From contig JAPYQV010000069.1 of the NCBI GenBank assembly GCA_029937205.1, positions 1 to 9,621 of the forward strand: a stretch of DNA of 9,621 nucleotides, given 5' to 3'. Of this stretch, positions 1 to 4,530 are shown piece after piece. Each line of letters starts with the position of its first letter. The stretch's first letter is position 1. Under the pieces are notes generated by a model. It saw nothing but the letters and a program-made list of their open reading frames with translations, was not told the origin of the DNA and did not search any database. The translations under genes and the position numbers were made by a program. The DNA is from Alphaproteobacteria bacterium. GTDB lineage: Bacteria; Pseudomonadota; Alphaproteobacteria; UBA828.

Positions 1-11
1 AGCGGCTTCAT
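1..11 (-). CDS. Possible first codons of a divergent flagellar gene (partial)
   Basis: Reading leftwards, an ATG at 11-9 opens M-K-P and runs off the window edge. It lies about 40 nt downstream of the expected start point of the sigma-54-type promoter at 63-80, and a purine-rich AGAG stands about 8 nt before it. In many alphaproteobacteria the gene divergent from fliX is flgI (P-ring protein), so that is the natural guess. Three codons cannot identify a gene, and this entry rests on position only. Confidence 0.25.
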
Positions 12-62
12 TTAATTTCTCTGGTCCATTTATCGGCGTTTAGGCACTACTTTTTCTTAGCT

Positions 63-80
63 ATGCGAATGTTGTGCCAA
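63..80 (-). promoter_or_regulatory. Sigma-54-type (-24/-12) promoter, divergent from fliX
   Basis: The minus strand reads TTGGCACAACATTCGCAT. The -24 element TTGGCAC is perfect, and the GG and GC dinucleotides are exactly 10 nt apart as RpoN requires; the -12 element is TCGCA instead of TTGCA. It would start transcription near position 53, leading out of the window to the left. RpoN promoters drive middle and late flagellar genes in alphaproteobacteria such as Caulobacter, which fits a divergent flagellar operon such as flgI. Confidence 0.6.
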
Positions 81-150
81 ACTGAGCTATCGGATAACGA
101 ATTGAAAAATAAGTAATTTCTCGGGGCAGCCGGTGTTCGGACGAAACATG

Positions 151-208
151 GCGGCAAACCATGCCGCTCGGCGGAAAATACTGCCCAGGCGCGGCGAATT
201 TTCACCGC
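151..208. promoter_or_regulatory. Paired inverted repeats upstream of fliX, possible activator sites
   Basis: Two dyads lie 40 bp apart between the divergent sigma-54 promoter and fliX. The first is GCGGCA-AACCA-TGCCGC at 151-167 with perfect 6-bp arms. The second is an imperfect 18-bp palindrome at 191-208 (GCGG...CCGC, two mismatched pairs). The CGGCAAA...TGCCG layout resembles the ftr elements bound by FlbD, the sigma-54 activator whose partner protein is FliX in Caulobacter. The placement is right for an upstream activation region. The FlbD assignment is inference from pattern alone. Confidence 0.35.
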
Positions 209-266
209 CTGTTAACGCTGTTTGGTTCAAACTGTGGATGACAGGACTGTTTTCAGGTGCCTAGAA

Positions 267-686
267 ATGCGAATTACCTTGGTCGGGCCAGCTCGTGCCG
301 CTTCGGCGAAACGCCGTAAGAACGTTGCTTCATCGACCGAACAATCATTTTCGCCGACAATTGTGGCCGAATCAGTGGCTCTGCGGTCTGTCGGCAGCAG
401 TGCGCCAGCGGTCCCGATCAATGCGGTATTGGCCTTGCAGGAGGTCTCTCATACCGGCGGACGTGGTTCTTCCGATATGGCGCGAAGTTCAAAGCTTCTT
501 GAATATTTGGACAAAATTCGCCTTGGCCTACTGTCCGGCGGAATTCCGCGTCAGGCCTTGCGCCGCCTGACCGCAGAGCTAAGTGCAACCCGTGCCGAGA
601 CAGCCGATCCCAGGCTGCGCGCCATTTTGGACGAGATAGAACTGCGCGCACGCGTTGAGATCGCCAAATATGATCGCGGCGCCTAG
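267..686 (+). CDS. fliX: Flagellar assembly regulator FliX
   Basis: FliX is a small cytoplasmic protein of alphaproteobacteria. In Caulobacter it links completion of the early basal body to activity of the sigma-54 activator FlbD and helps P-ring assembly. The 139-residue product has the family layout: a basic start (MRITLVGP), a variable Ser/Ala-rich stretch to about residue 55, a short hydrophobic A-V-L-A-L-Q-E motif near residues 55-61, and a conserved helical C-terminus with L-E-Y-L-D-K-I-R-L-G-L-L and A-I-L-D-E-I-E-L-R-A-R-V-E-I-A-K. I chose the ATG at 267 because AGGTG sits 7 nt before it and FliX proteins begin this way; an in-frame TTG at 222 would add 15 unrelated residues. The next gene on this strand is dksA, and the broken flgH lies convergently beyond it. 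Confidence 0.9.
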   Translation: MRITLVGPARAASAKRRKNVASSTEQSFSPTIVAESVALRSVGSSAPAVPINAVLALQEVSHTGGRGSSDMARSSKLLEYLDKIRLGLLSGGIPRQALRRLTAELSATRAETADPRLRAILDEIELRARVEIAKYDRGA

Positions 687-766
687 CCCGAACCCCGGAT
701 TAACCCACTGGGATCAAACGAAATTTTTTTGGCTCTCAGAAGAATCATCAATTTGTTAACCGCGCC

Positions 767-795
767 TTGTCGAGCGGCCTTCTGATTCCTATACT
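767..795 (+). promoter_or_regulatory. Sigma-70-type promoter of dksA
   Basis: TTGTCG at 767-772 and TATACT at 790-795 are separated by exactly 17 bp, a good match to the housekeeping -35/-10 pattern. Transcription would begin near 802, leaving a leader of about 37 nt before the GTG at 839. This promoter overlaps the furthest upstream in-frame TTG of the dksA reading frame (767), which argues against that longer start. Confidence 0.6.
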
Positions 796-838
796 CCGCG
801 CCCGTTGGGAAGATTCAATTTGGGAAAAGTGGGTAGCC

Positions 839-1267
839 GTGGCACGCAAGAAAATTGTAAAGATTCCGAAGAACTACAAGCCGACAAAAAGCGAGCCCTT
901 CATGAATCCGGTGATGCGCAAATATTTTCACCAGAATCTGTTGGACTGGAAGGCGGAGATTCTCGACGACACTGGAATAACGCTCGAAAAATTGAAAACC
1001 GAGACGATCCAAGAAGCCGATCTTGCCGACCGCGCCGCCTCAGAAGCGGAACGTGCCGTTGAACTGCGTACCCGTGAGCGGGCACGCAAACTGATTTCCA
1101 AAATCGACTCGGCGATCCTTCGAATAGAGGGCGATATTTACGGTTATTGCGAGGAAACGAACGAGCCCATAAGCATTAAGCGCCTCGAGGCACGTCCCAT
1201 TGCGACACTGAGCATCGAAGCGCAGGAACTCCATGAACGACACGAGAAAACACACAGAGACGATTAG
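839..1267 (+). CDS. dksA: RNA polymerase-binding transcription factor DksA, zinc-less type
   Basis: DksA binds in the secondary channel of RNA polymerase and, with ppGpp, adjusts initiation at stringent-response promoters. The 142-residue protein shows the P-F-M-N-P motif (20-24), a coiled coil with the conserved tip D61-L-A-D64-R-A66, and the globular end Y-G-Y-C-E-E-T and R-L-E-A-R-P (115-120). The four zinc-binding cysteines of E. coli DksA are here C104, T107, S125 and A128. This C-T-S-A pattern is known from alphaproteobacterial DksA, and such proteins work without zinc. I prefer GTG 839 because the longer TTG start at 767 lies on the promoter and 142 residues fits the family; the Shine-Dalgarno is weak (purine-rich GGGAAAAGTGGG). 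The gene sits between fliX and flgH, as in related flagellar clusters. Confidence 0.9.
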   Translation: MARKKIVKIPKNYKPTKSEPFMNPVMRKYFHQNLLDWKAEILDDTGITLEKLKTETIQEADLADRAASEAERAVELRTRERARKLISKIDSAILRIEGDIYGYCEETNEPISIKRLEARPIATLSIEAQELHERHEKTHRDD

Positions 1268-1300
1268 CCGGAGGATGGACGCTGTCCGCCGCGCACAGAA

Positions 1301-1331
1301 AAACCGGCCCACCATCCTGACGGGCCGGTTT
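1301..1331. terminator. Bidirectional rho-independent terminator between dksA and flgH
   Basis: A perfect 10-bp stem, AAACCGGCCC paired with GGGCCGGTTT, encloses an 11-nt loop 33 bp after the dksA stop. Read on the minus strand it is followed by a run of five T, a classic intrinsic terminator for flgH transcripts coming from the right. Read on the plus strand the T tail is short (TTT then GACGTTT), so termination of dksA is plausible but weaker. Confidence 0.75.
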
Positions 1332-1354
1332 GACGTTTCAGGTGAGGCGCTTTT

Positions 1355-1489
1355 CTAGAACGGGTAGATGATATCAAATAGCTGCACACCATAGCGCGGT
1401 TGCTGCATATCGGTCAGCACCCCACGGCCACCATAGACAACGCGGGCTTCCGCCATCTTGCTATAGTCGATGGTGTTGGTGGAGCTGAT
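1355..1489 (-). pseudogene. flgH: 3' remnant of flgH (flagellar L-ring protein), N-terminus missing
   Basis: FlgH forms the outer-membrane L-ring around the flagellar rod. The minus strand encodes only its last 44 residues, from I-S-S-T-N-T-I-D through A-E-A-R-V-V-Y-G-G-R-G and D-M-Q-Q-P-R-Y-G to the usual ending I-Y-P-F. In intact FlgH the I-S-S is preceded by a P-E-D type motif and about 180-200 residues, including a lipoprotein signal. Here resemblance stops abruptly just before I-S-S, near 1490, and the frame continues into unrelated sequence (ORF to 1570). There is no export signal or lipobox, so no functional L-ring protein can come from it. The surviving end is well conserved with no internal stop, which suggests the break is recent. 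It is convergent with dksA. Confidence 0.8.
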
Positions 1490-1548
1490 GGGAAGCGGGC
1501 TACACCCTGAACACCGCGGATTTCCGGGGTTTTTATTCCCGAAAGTAA

Positions 1549-1797
1549 ACCGACCCACACCTCTACCCACACTTAAACCTATCTTGTTACAACAACAAGG
1601 AGATCACCAAAGCTGAATATGATCGCATTAAGAATCAGAAGAAAGAAACGGCACCGACAATAAAACAGGACACAGAACCTGCAGTAGTGGATCCCCTTGA
1701 GGCCAAGTTGGAGAAGTTAAAGAAGCTCTTTGAGAGGGGTCTTATTACCGAAGAAGAAGCGGCGGCAAAGAGGGCCAAGCTCCTAGAAGATTTGTAA
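1549..1797 (+). pseudogene. Start-less gene fragment with SHOCT-like C-terminus
   Basis: A plus-strand frame is open from just after a TAA at 1546 to the TAA at 1795-1797 (82 codons) and contains no ATG, GTG or TTG that could start the conserved part. It encodes N-K-E-I-T-K-A-E-Y-D-R-I-K, a charged linker, and then L-E-K-L-K-K-L-F-E-R-G-L-I-T-E-E-E followed by A-A-A-K-R-A-K-L-L, which has the form of a SHOCT domain (short C-terminal, oligomerising). The first motif closely matches N-K-Q-I-T-K-A-E-Y-D-R-L-K near residues 227-239 of the MORN protein at 3208-4017, and the DNA is similar there too. I read it as the tail of a second gene of the MORN protein's family, cut off at the island's left edge. 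A frameshift is an alternative. Confidence 0.55.
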
Positions 1798-1875
1798 CTG
1801 CTGTGGGTGGTGGCCCCAAGCCCTCGCCGCCGAGTGGTGGGAGAAGCACAACTAACCCCTGGCCATATTGGCGCG
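1798..1875. other. Short gap between gene fragment and cyclase gene
   Basis: This 78-bp stretch separates the converging ends of the SHOCT-like fragment and the cyclase gene. It is G/C-rich with repeated GGTGG blocks, unlike the AT-rich genes beside it. I looked for a stem followed by a T run on either strand and found none that is convincing. Confidence 0.4.
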
Positions 1876-2523
1876 CTAGTCTTCTATCAAAATTGCTCGG
1901 ACTGGTGATGCATCCGCACTACTCAATTTAAGTGGTAGGCACATTAGGGTGTACGTTCCTTCTGAAATACCCTCTAGATTTACTGCCTCCAAAACAATTA
2001 CATCCTGGCCTAGTACCTCAAGATGACTGTGAAAGTGTTCTACGCCAAATTGCTCTATTGAAATATAATCGATACCGACCAATGAAGCTTTACATTCATT
2101 CACTTTTTTTGCGGCATCCGGGCTTAGATAAACAAAATCAGAAACAAACTTCCCGGACTTAACAAGTCCCTCTCTAGAGTTCCTGGTTTTGAACAGAACG
2201 CCTTCTCCCGGGGATATGAGGCTCCAGTCAACTTCGGAGGCCGTTATCCTGTCAGGATCCATAATTTCAATGACGTGGACGCGCTTGATGAAATCAGTCA
2301 CCTGAAAGTCATCCAGCGTTTTGCCATCAGCATAGAAGTGAAAGGGGACGTCGAGGTGTGTCCCGCTATGGCAACTCATCTCTAGCCGAGACAAATTACA
2401 AAAGGAATCCCCTGAGTTCATTATCAGATTTCTGCTATAGGCAGTGTCTCCGGGATAATCTATAGACTCTGTCCCAAGTGTAACGCTGATATCATGGATT
2501 GTTGCATTTCCTAGATCACTCAT
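1876..2523 (-). CDS. Cyclase-family metal-dependent hydrolase (KynB/isatin hydrolase-like)
   Basis: The 215-residue product belongs to the cyclase family, whose characterised members include bacterial kynurenine formamidase (KynB) and isatin hydrolase, enzymes that hydrolyse amide or lactam bonds with bound Zn or Mn. It carries the defining motif H52-S-G-T-H56-x-D58-x-P-x-H62, an entry I-H-D-I-S-V-T-L with Y-P-G-D nearby (9-26), and the second-half block V-G-I-D-Y followed by H165-S-H and L-E179. Length is normal, there is no signal peptide, and it should be cytoplasmic. Its ATG overlaps the stop of the upstream AhpD-like gene by 4 nt, so the two are translationally coupled. The AT-rich codon use differs from the flanking genes and supports horizontal acquisition. 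The substrate cannot be read from sequence; kynurenine-pathway partners are not seen. Confidence 0.8.
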   Translation of the reverse strand: MSDLGNATIHDISVTLGTESIDYPGDTAYSRNLIMNSGDSFCNLSRLEMSCHSGTHLDVPFHFYADGKTLDDFQVTDFIKRVHVIEIMDPDRITASEVDWSLISPGEGVLFKTRNSREGLVKSGKFVSDFVYLSPDAAKKVNECKASLVGIDYISIEQFGVEHFHSHLEVLGQDVIVLEAVNLEGISEGTYTLMCLPLKLSSADASPVRAILIED

Positions 2524-2927
2524 TTTCTAAGTTCCCCTTCTTTTGAGGTGTCTAATACGTCATCGACTTGTGTGCCCAAAGCTGTAGCCAGAGCATTGGT
2601 TTTATTAGCCATAAGTATAACGCTTAAAAGCTCTTTATATTGAACGTCCGTCATTCCTGCCTTTTTCGCAGCGTATGTGTGGCTGTGAATGCAATAATTG
2701 CAGTTATTAGCAATTGATACGGCAACATAAATCATTTCTTTGTACAAGTACGGAATTTCTCCTTCAGACATTACGGACTTTAATGCACTCCATGTATTAT
2801 ATAGTTCTTCATCATTATGTGATAGATCCCGCCAAAAGTTATTTATATAATTAGTATTCCTAGTTTTTTTTATATCATCAAAAACTTGTTGGGAAAGCGC
2901 GCTGTTTTTAGGGGTTACAGTCGTCAT
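2520..2927 (-). CDS. AhpD-like / carboxymuconolactone decarboxylase-family protein
   Basis: This 135-residue helical protein has the CMD/AhpD signature: E64 in K-E-M-I-Y-V-A-V-S, then C76-N-Y-C79-I-H-S-H83, where the C-x-x-C pair and nearby His act as a thiol redox or proton-relay site in AhpD. Proteins of this group are either peroxidase-partner reductases or, without the C-x-x-C, decarboxylases; the intact pair here favours the AhpD-like type. The start is an ATG with AGGAG 6 nt upstream. It is the first gene of a two-gene operon with the overlapping cyclase-family hydrolase, so a joint role in handling a reactive or aromatic compound is a fair guess. Base composition is AT-rich, as in its partner. 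Confidence 0.8.
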   Translation of the reverse strand: MTTVTPKNSALSQQVFDDIKKTRNTNYINNFWRDLSHNDEELYNTWSALKSVMSEGEIPYLYKEMIYVAVSIANNCNYCIHSHTYAAKKAGMTDVQYKELLSVILMANKTNALATALGTQVDDVLDTSKEGELRK

Positions 2928-2997
2928 GTTATTCTCCTAAAGCTTATTGCATCACGTTCGCCGCTCGTACAATGGTCGTAGTCAACGGTATTAATTT

Positions 2998-3011
2998 TTA
3001 CTTTAAAGTAA
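2998..3011. promoter_or_regulatory. 14-bp perfect palindrome upstream of the CMD/cyclase operon
   Basis: TTACTTTAAAGTAA is perfectly self-complementary and lies about 71-84 bp upstream of the ATG of the AhpD-like gene, in the promoter region of that minus-strand operon. Perfect short dyads in this position are typical operators for small dimeric repressors or activators. No regulator gene is present in the island, so the binding protein is unknown. I could not place a clean -35/-10 pair; a TTGACT at 2985-2980 lacks a matching -10 box. Confidence 0.4.
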
Positions 3012-3050
3012 CGTTATCAGAAAACCCTCCGTATTGCCGCCTGAAACGCC

Positions 3051-3067
3051 TTGGCACCATTTGAGCA
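3051..3067 (+). promoter_or_regulatory. Sigma-54-like -24/-12 match upstream of the MORN gene
   Basis: TTGGCACCATTTGAGCA has a perfect -24 box (TTGGCAC), the GG and GC dinucleotides exactly 10 nt apart, and a poorer -12 box (GAGCA instead of TTGCA). It would start plus-strand transcription near 3079, about 130 nt before the ATG of the MORN protein. No activator site was recognised. It may be real or a chance match in AT-rich sequence. Confidence 0.35.
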
Positions 3068-3207
3068 TATCTAGACCAAATATATGTCCAGAATCCCCCT
3101 AACGATTTGGCGCGCCAGCCGAGGCCAGTAAGGAACCACTGATCATTTGGCTCTCTTCCCTGGTGCTCGACTCCCCTTCGGCCCCAAATTCAATTAAACT
3201 TTCCCGC

Positions 3208-4017
3208 ATGAGACAACTCGCTGTGCTTCTGTGCCTCAGTTTTGCTGTGCTGCTGTTCAGTGCCGGAGAGGCGTGGAGTTTGCCTAAGTGCCCCGGCAGT
3301 TATAACCAAAACACGTGGACTAATTGTTTTGGCACCCTCACCTTTGCCAGTGGGGACAAATATGTCGGTGAATTCAGGGATGGCAACTTCAACGGACAGG
3401 GCACTTACACCACTGCCGATGGGAGCAAATATGTCGGTGAATACAGGGATGGAAAATGGAACGGACAGGGCACCTTCACCTTTGCCGATGGGAGAGTTCA
3501 GGAGGGCGTCTGGAAGGACAATGAGTTTCAATACGCAAGGAAAGACCCAAAGATAGAGGACCCGGAACATAGATCTGCACAGAACAGAACTTTATGTATT
3601 GACAGGTATGGCGATTTCTACCGGCGAACGGGCTCATCACGTGGGTGTTTTCAAGGAGACTTTGTTTGTAGTGATGCCGGATCTGAGCAACTTATGCACT
3701 CTAATAAACAAACTAAGCTGTTAAATAAATGCCGTGCTGAAAAACGTGAAGCAAAGAGGCCCAAGCAGGAGGGAATTGCCAGTAAACGCGTTAAAAAAGG
3801 GTACTACTGCAAGCGACCGAACGGAACAATTTATTTTAAAGAGGGTCTGGGGGGGTGGTGTGGACCGAATAAGCAAATCACCAAAGCCGAGTATGACCGC
3901 CTGAAGAGGAAAACCGTCACTGCGAGTACCGCCCACCGGCCCCGGAAACCATCGTTCCGATGTACCAAAAGCCGGCCATGCACTAACATTCAAATTGGAC
4001 CAATCAATTGGGGCTGA
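3208..4017 (+). CDS. Secreted MORN-repeat protein with Cys-containing C-terminal domain
   Basis: The 269-residue product starts with a signal peptide (1-24: M-R-Q, hydrophobic core, cleavage expected after A-W-S), so it should be exported. Residues 41-104 hold two full and two partial MORN repeats of 23 residues (K-Y-V-G-E-[FY]-R-D-G-x-x-N-G-Q-G-T). Beyond about 120 the protein is basic, with scattered cysteines (C-I-D, G-C-F, F-V-C, Y-Y-C, G-W-C, F-R-C, P-C-T) that could form disulfides, including Y-Y-C-K-R-P-N-G and N-K-Q-I-T-K-A-E-Y-D-R. MORN repeats bind lipids or proteins in some systems; no role is known to me for this layout. I prefer ATG 3208 over GTG 3163 because it begins directly at the signal peptide; neither has a clear Shine-Dalgarno. 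Its TGA lies at the island edge, so the natural C-terminus may have been lost. Confidence 0.75.
   Translation: MRQLAVLLCLSFAVLLFSAGEAWSLPKCPGSYNQNTWTNCFGTLTFASGDKYVGEFRDGNFNGQGTYTTADGSKYVGEYRDGKWNGQGTFTFADGRVQEGVWKDNEFQYARKDPKIEDPEHRSAQNRTLCIDRYGDFYRRTGSSRGCFQGDFVCSDAGSEQLMHSNKQTKLLNKCRAEKREAKRPKQEGIASKRVKKGYYCKRPNGTIYFKEGLGGWCGPNKQITKAEYDRLKRKTVTASTAHRPRKPSFRCTKSRPCTNIQIGPINWG
3358..3495 (+). repeat. Two tandem 69-bp units encoding MORN repeats
   Basis: Units 3358-3426 and 3427-3495 are in frame, 23 codons each, and highly similar at DNA level (both contain AATATGTCGGTGAA and ACGGACAGGGCAC). Similarity kept at nucleotide level suggests recent duplication or gene conversion inside the gene and makes copy number prone to change. 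Confidence 0.75.
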
Positions 4018-4191
4018 TCAGACCGTGCAGGATTCAATCACCGTGAGGCGGCGTTTTCCGCCGCTGATGTTGGAGCCGGGCGCGATGCGGTTGAGCAGAC
4101 CGAGCCGGCGAACCAGCCACGCAATGAAGGCGATCATGTCGATCACCAACACTAGCATCACGATAAATCTTAGATAGGTGTCAAATCCCAC
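4018..4191 (-). pseudogene. fliO: 5' remnant of fliO (flagellar export apparatus), C-terminus missing
   Basis: FliO is a small membrane protein that helps assemble the FliP ring of the flagellar export gate. A minus-strand frame from GTG 4191 gives 57 residues: G-F-D-T-Y-L-R-F, a membrane helix (about 10-27), the L-V-R-R-L-G-L start of the cytoplasmic part, and R-R-L-T-V-I-E-S, matching the conserved R-R-L-x-V-x-E of FliO. The family then continues with an L-D-x-R-R-x-L-V-L-I-R-R segment, but here three stray residues and a TGA follow. Similarity ends near 4030. GGCGGA stands about 8 nt before the GTG, and the gene follows the 107-residue gene by only 15 bp, so it belonged to the csrA-headed flagellar group. 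The TGA shares the palindrome TGATCA (4015-4020) with the opposing MORN stop codon. Confidence 0.7.
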
Positions 4192-4206
4192 GCCGAATTC
4201 CGCCGC

Positions 4207-4530
4207 CTACGGTTTGTTGGTGCGGGAATTGTAGGCGGTCGTCGCAAAGCGCCGGGACGACATGTTTTTGAGCTGCTCGCCGGTTTCGCGGTGCAGCCGG
4301 GTGACCGCTTCATCCAATTTACCTAAATCATCGAACAGCACGATAAGGGCGCTGCGCTGGGCAAGCGCCGCCGCACGCGGCAGCGTTGCCAATTGCTCGG
4401 TGATTTCAGTGACCAAGGCTTCCAGTCCGCTCAGATTGACCGGCTGCTCAAGTGCGAGGCACTGCCGTCCGGCCGTCACATGGGCGTGTGCGTTGCCGAT
4501 CAGGCGCTCAATTTCGGCCGTCCCGCTCAA
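4207..4530 (-). CDS. Small helical protein in the csrA-fliO group, function unknown
   Basis: The 107-residue product is not one I recognise. It is predicted mostly helical, with Leu and Ala heptad-like spacing (E-A-L-V-T-E-I-T-E-Q-L and L-D-E-A-V-T-R-L), no signal peptide and no membrane segment, and a basic tail. Its start is a TTG overlapping the upstream stop codon (TTGA), with GGAGAG 6 nt before, so it is translationally coupled to the 82-residue gene. It is followed 15 bp later by fliO. Size, helicity and position would suit a flagellar chaperone of the FlgN/FliT kind, but that is inference from context only. Confidence 0.65.
   Translation of the reverse strand: MSGTAEIERLIGNAHAHVTAGRQCLALEQPVNLSGLEALVTEITEQLATLPRAAALAQRSALIVLFDDLGKLDEAVTRLHRETGEQLKNMSSRRFATTAYNSRTNKP

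Larger units (their letters stand above)
1490..4029. other. AT-rich island-like segment between broken flgH and broken fliO
   Basis: The left edge is set by the loss of FlgH similarity near 1490 and the right edge by the loss of FliO similarity near 4029. Within these limits, base composition is clearly lower in GC than on either side, most strikingly over 1900-3100, and the genes have no flagellar or housekeeping link. Contents are a start-less gene fragment, a cyclase/CMD operon and a MORN gene. I find no transposase, integrase, tRNA or terminal inverted repeats. The hexamer GCTGAT occurs near both edges (1484-1489 and 4013-4018), but this is too short to call a target duplication. A misassembly join would look the same. 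Confidence 0.6.

Noticed and set aside
139..152. Plus-strand sigma-54 promoter for fliX (GG-N10-GC)
   Set aside because: Spacing is right but the -24 box (TCGGACG) and -12 box (TGGC) match poorly.
687..730. Terminator after fliX ending in the T run at 724-730
   Set aside because: The only dyad before the T run is a 4-bp stem with a 1-nt loop, which cannot form a stable hairpin.
1490..1570. Upstream continuation of the flgH remnant frame as a 71-residue protein
   Set aside because: Only residues encoded by 1355-1489 resemble FlgH; the rest is island sequence read through by chance from a GTG, with no ribosome binding site.
1583..1599. CTTGTT-N5-AACAAG hairpin as a regulatory element
   Set aside because: It lies inside the open frame of the SHOCT-like fragment, is only 6 bp per arm and has no T run after it.
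2957..2985. TTGACT as the -35 box of the CMD/cyclase promoter
   Set aside because: At 16-18 bp spacing the downstream hexamers are GC-rich (such as GGCGAA) and do not resemble a -10 box.
1484..4018. GCTGAT at both island edges as a target-site duplication
   Set aside because: Six bases are easily shared by chance, and no transposase or terminal inverted repeats accompany them.
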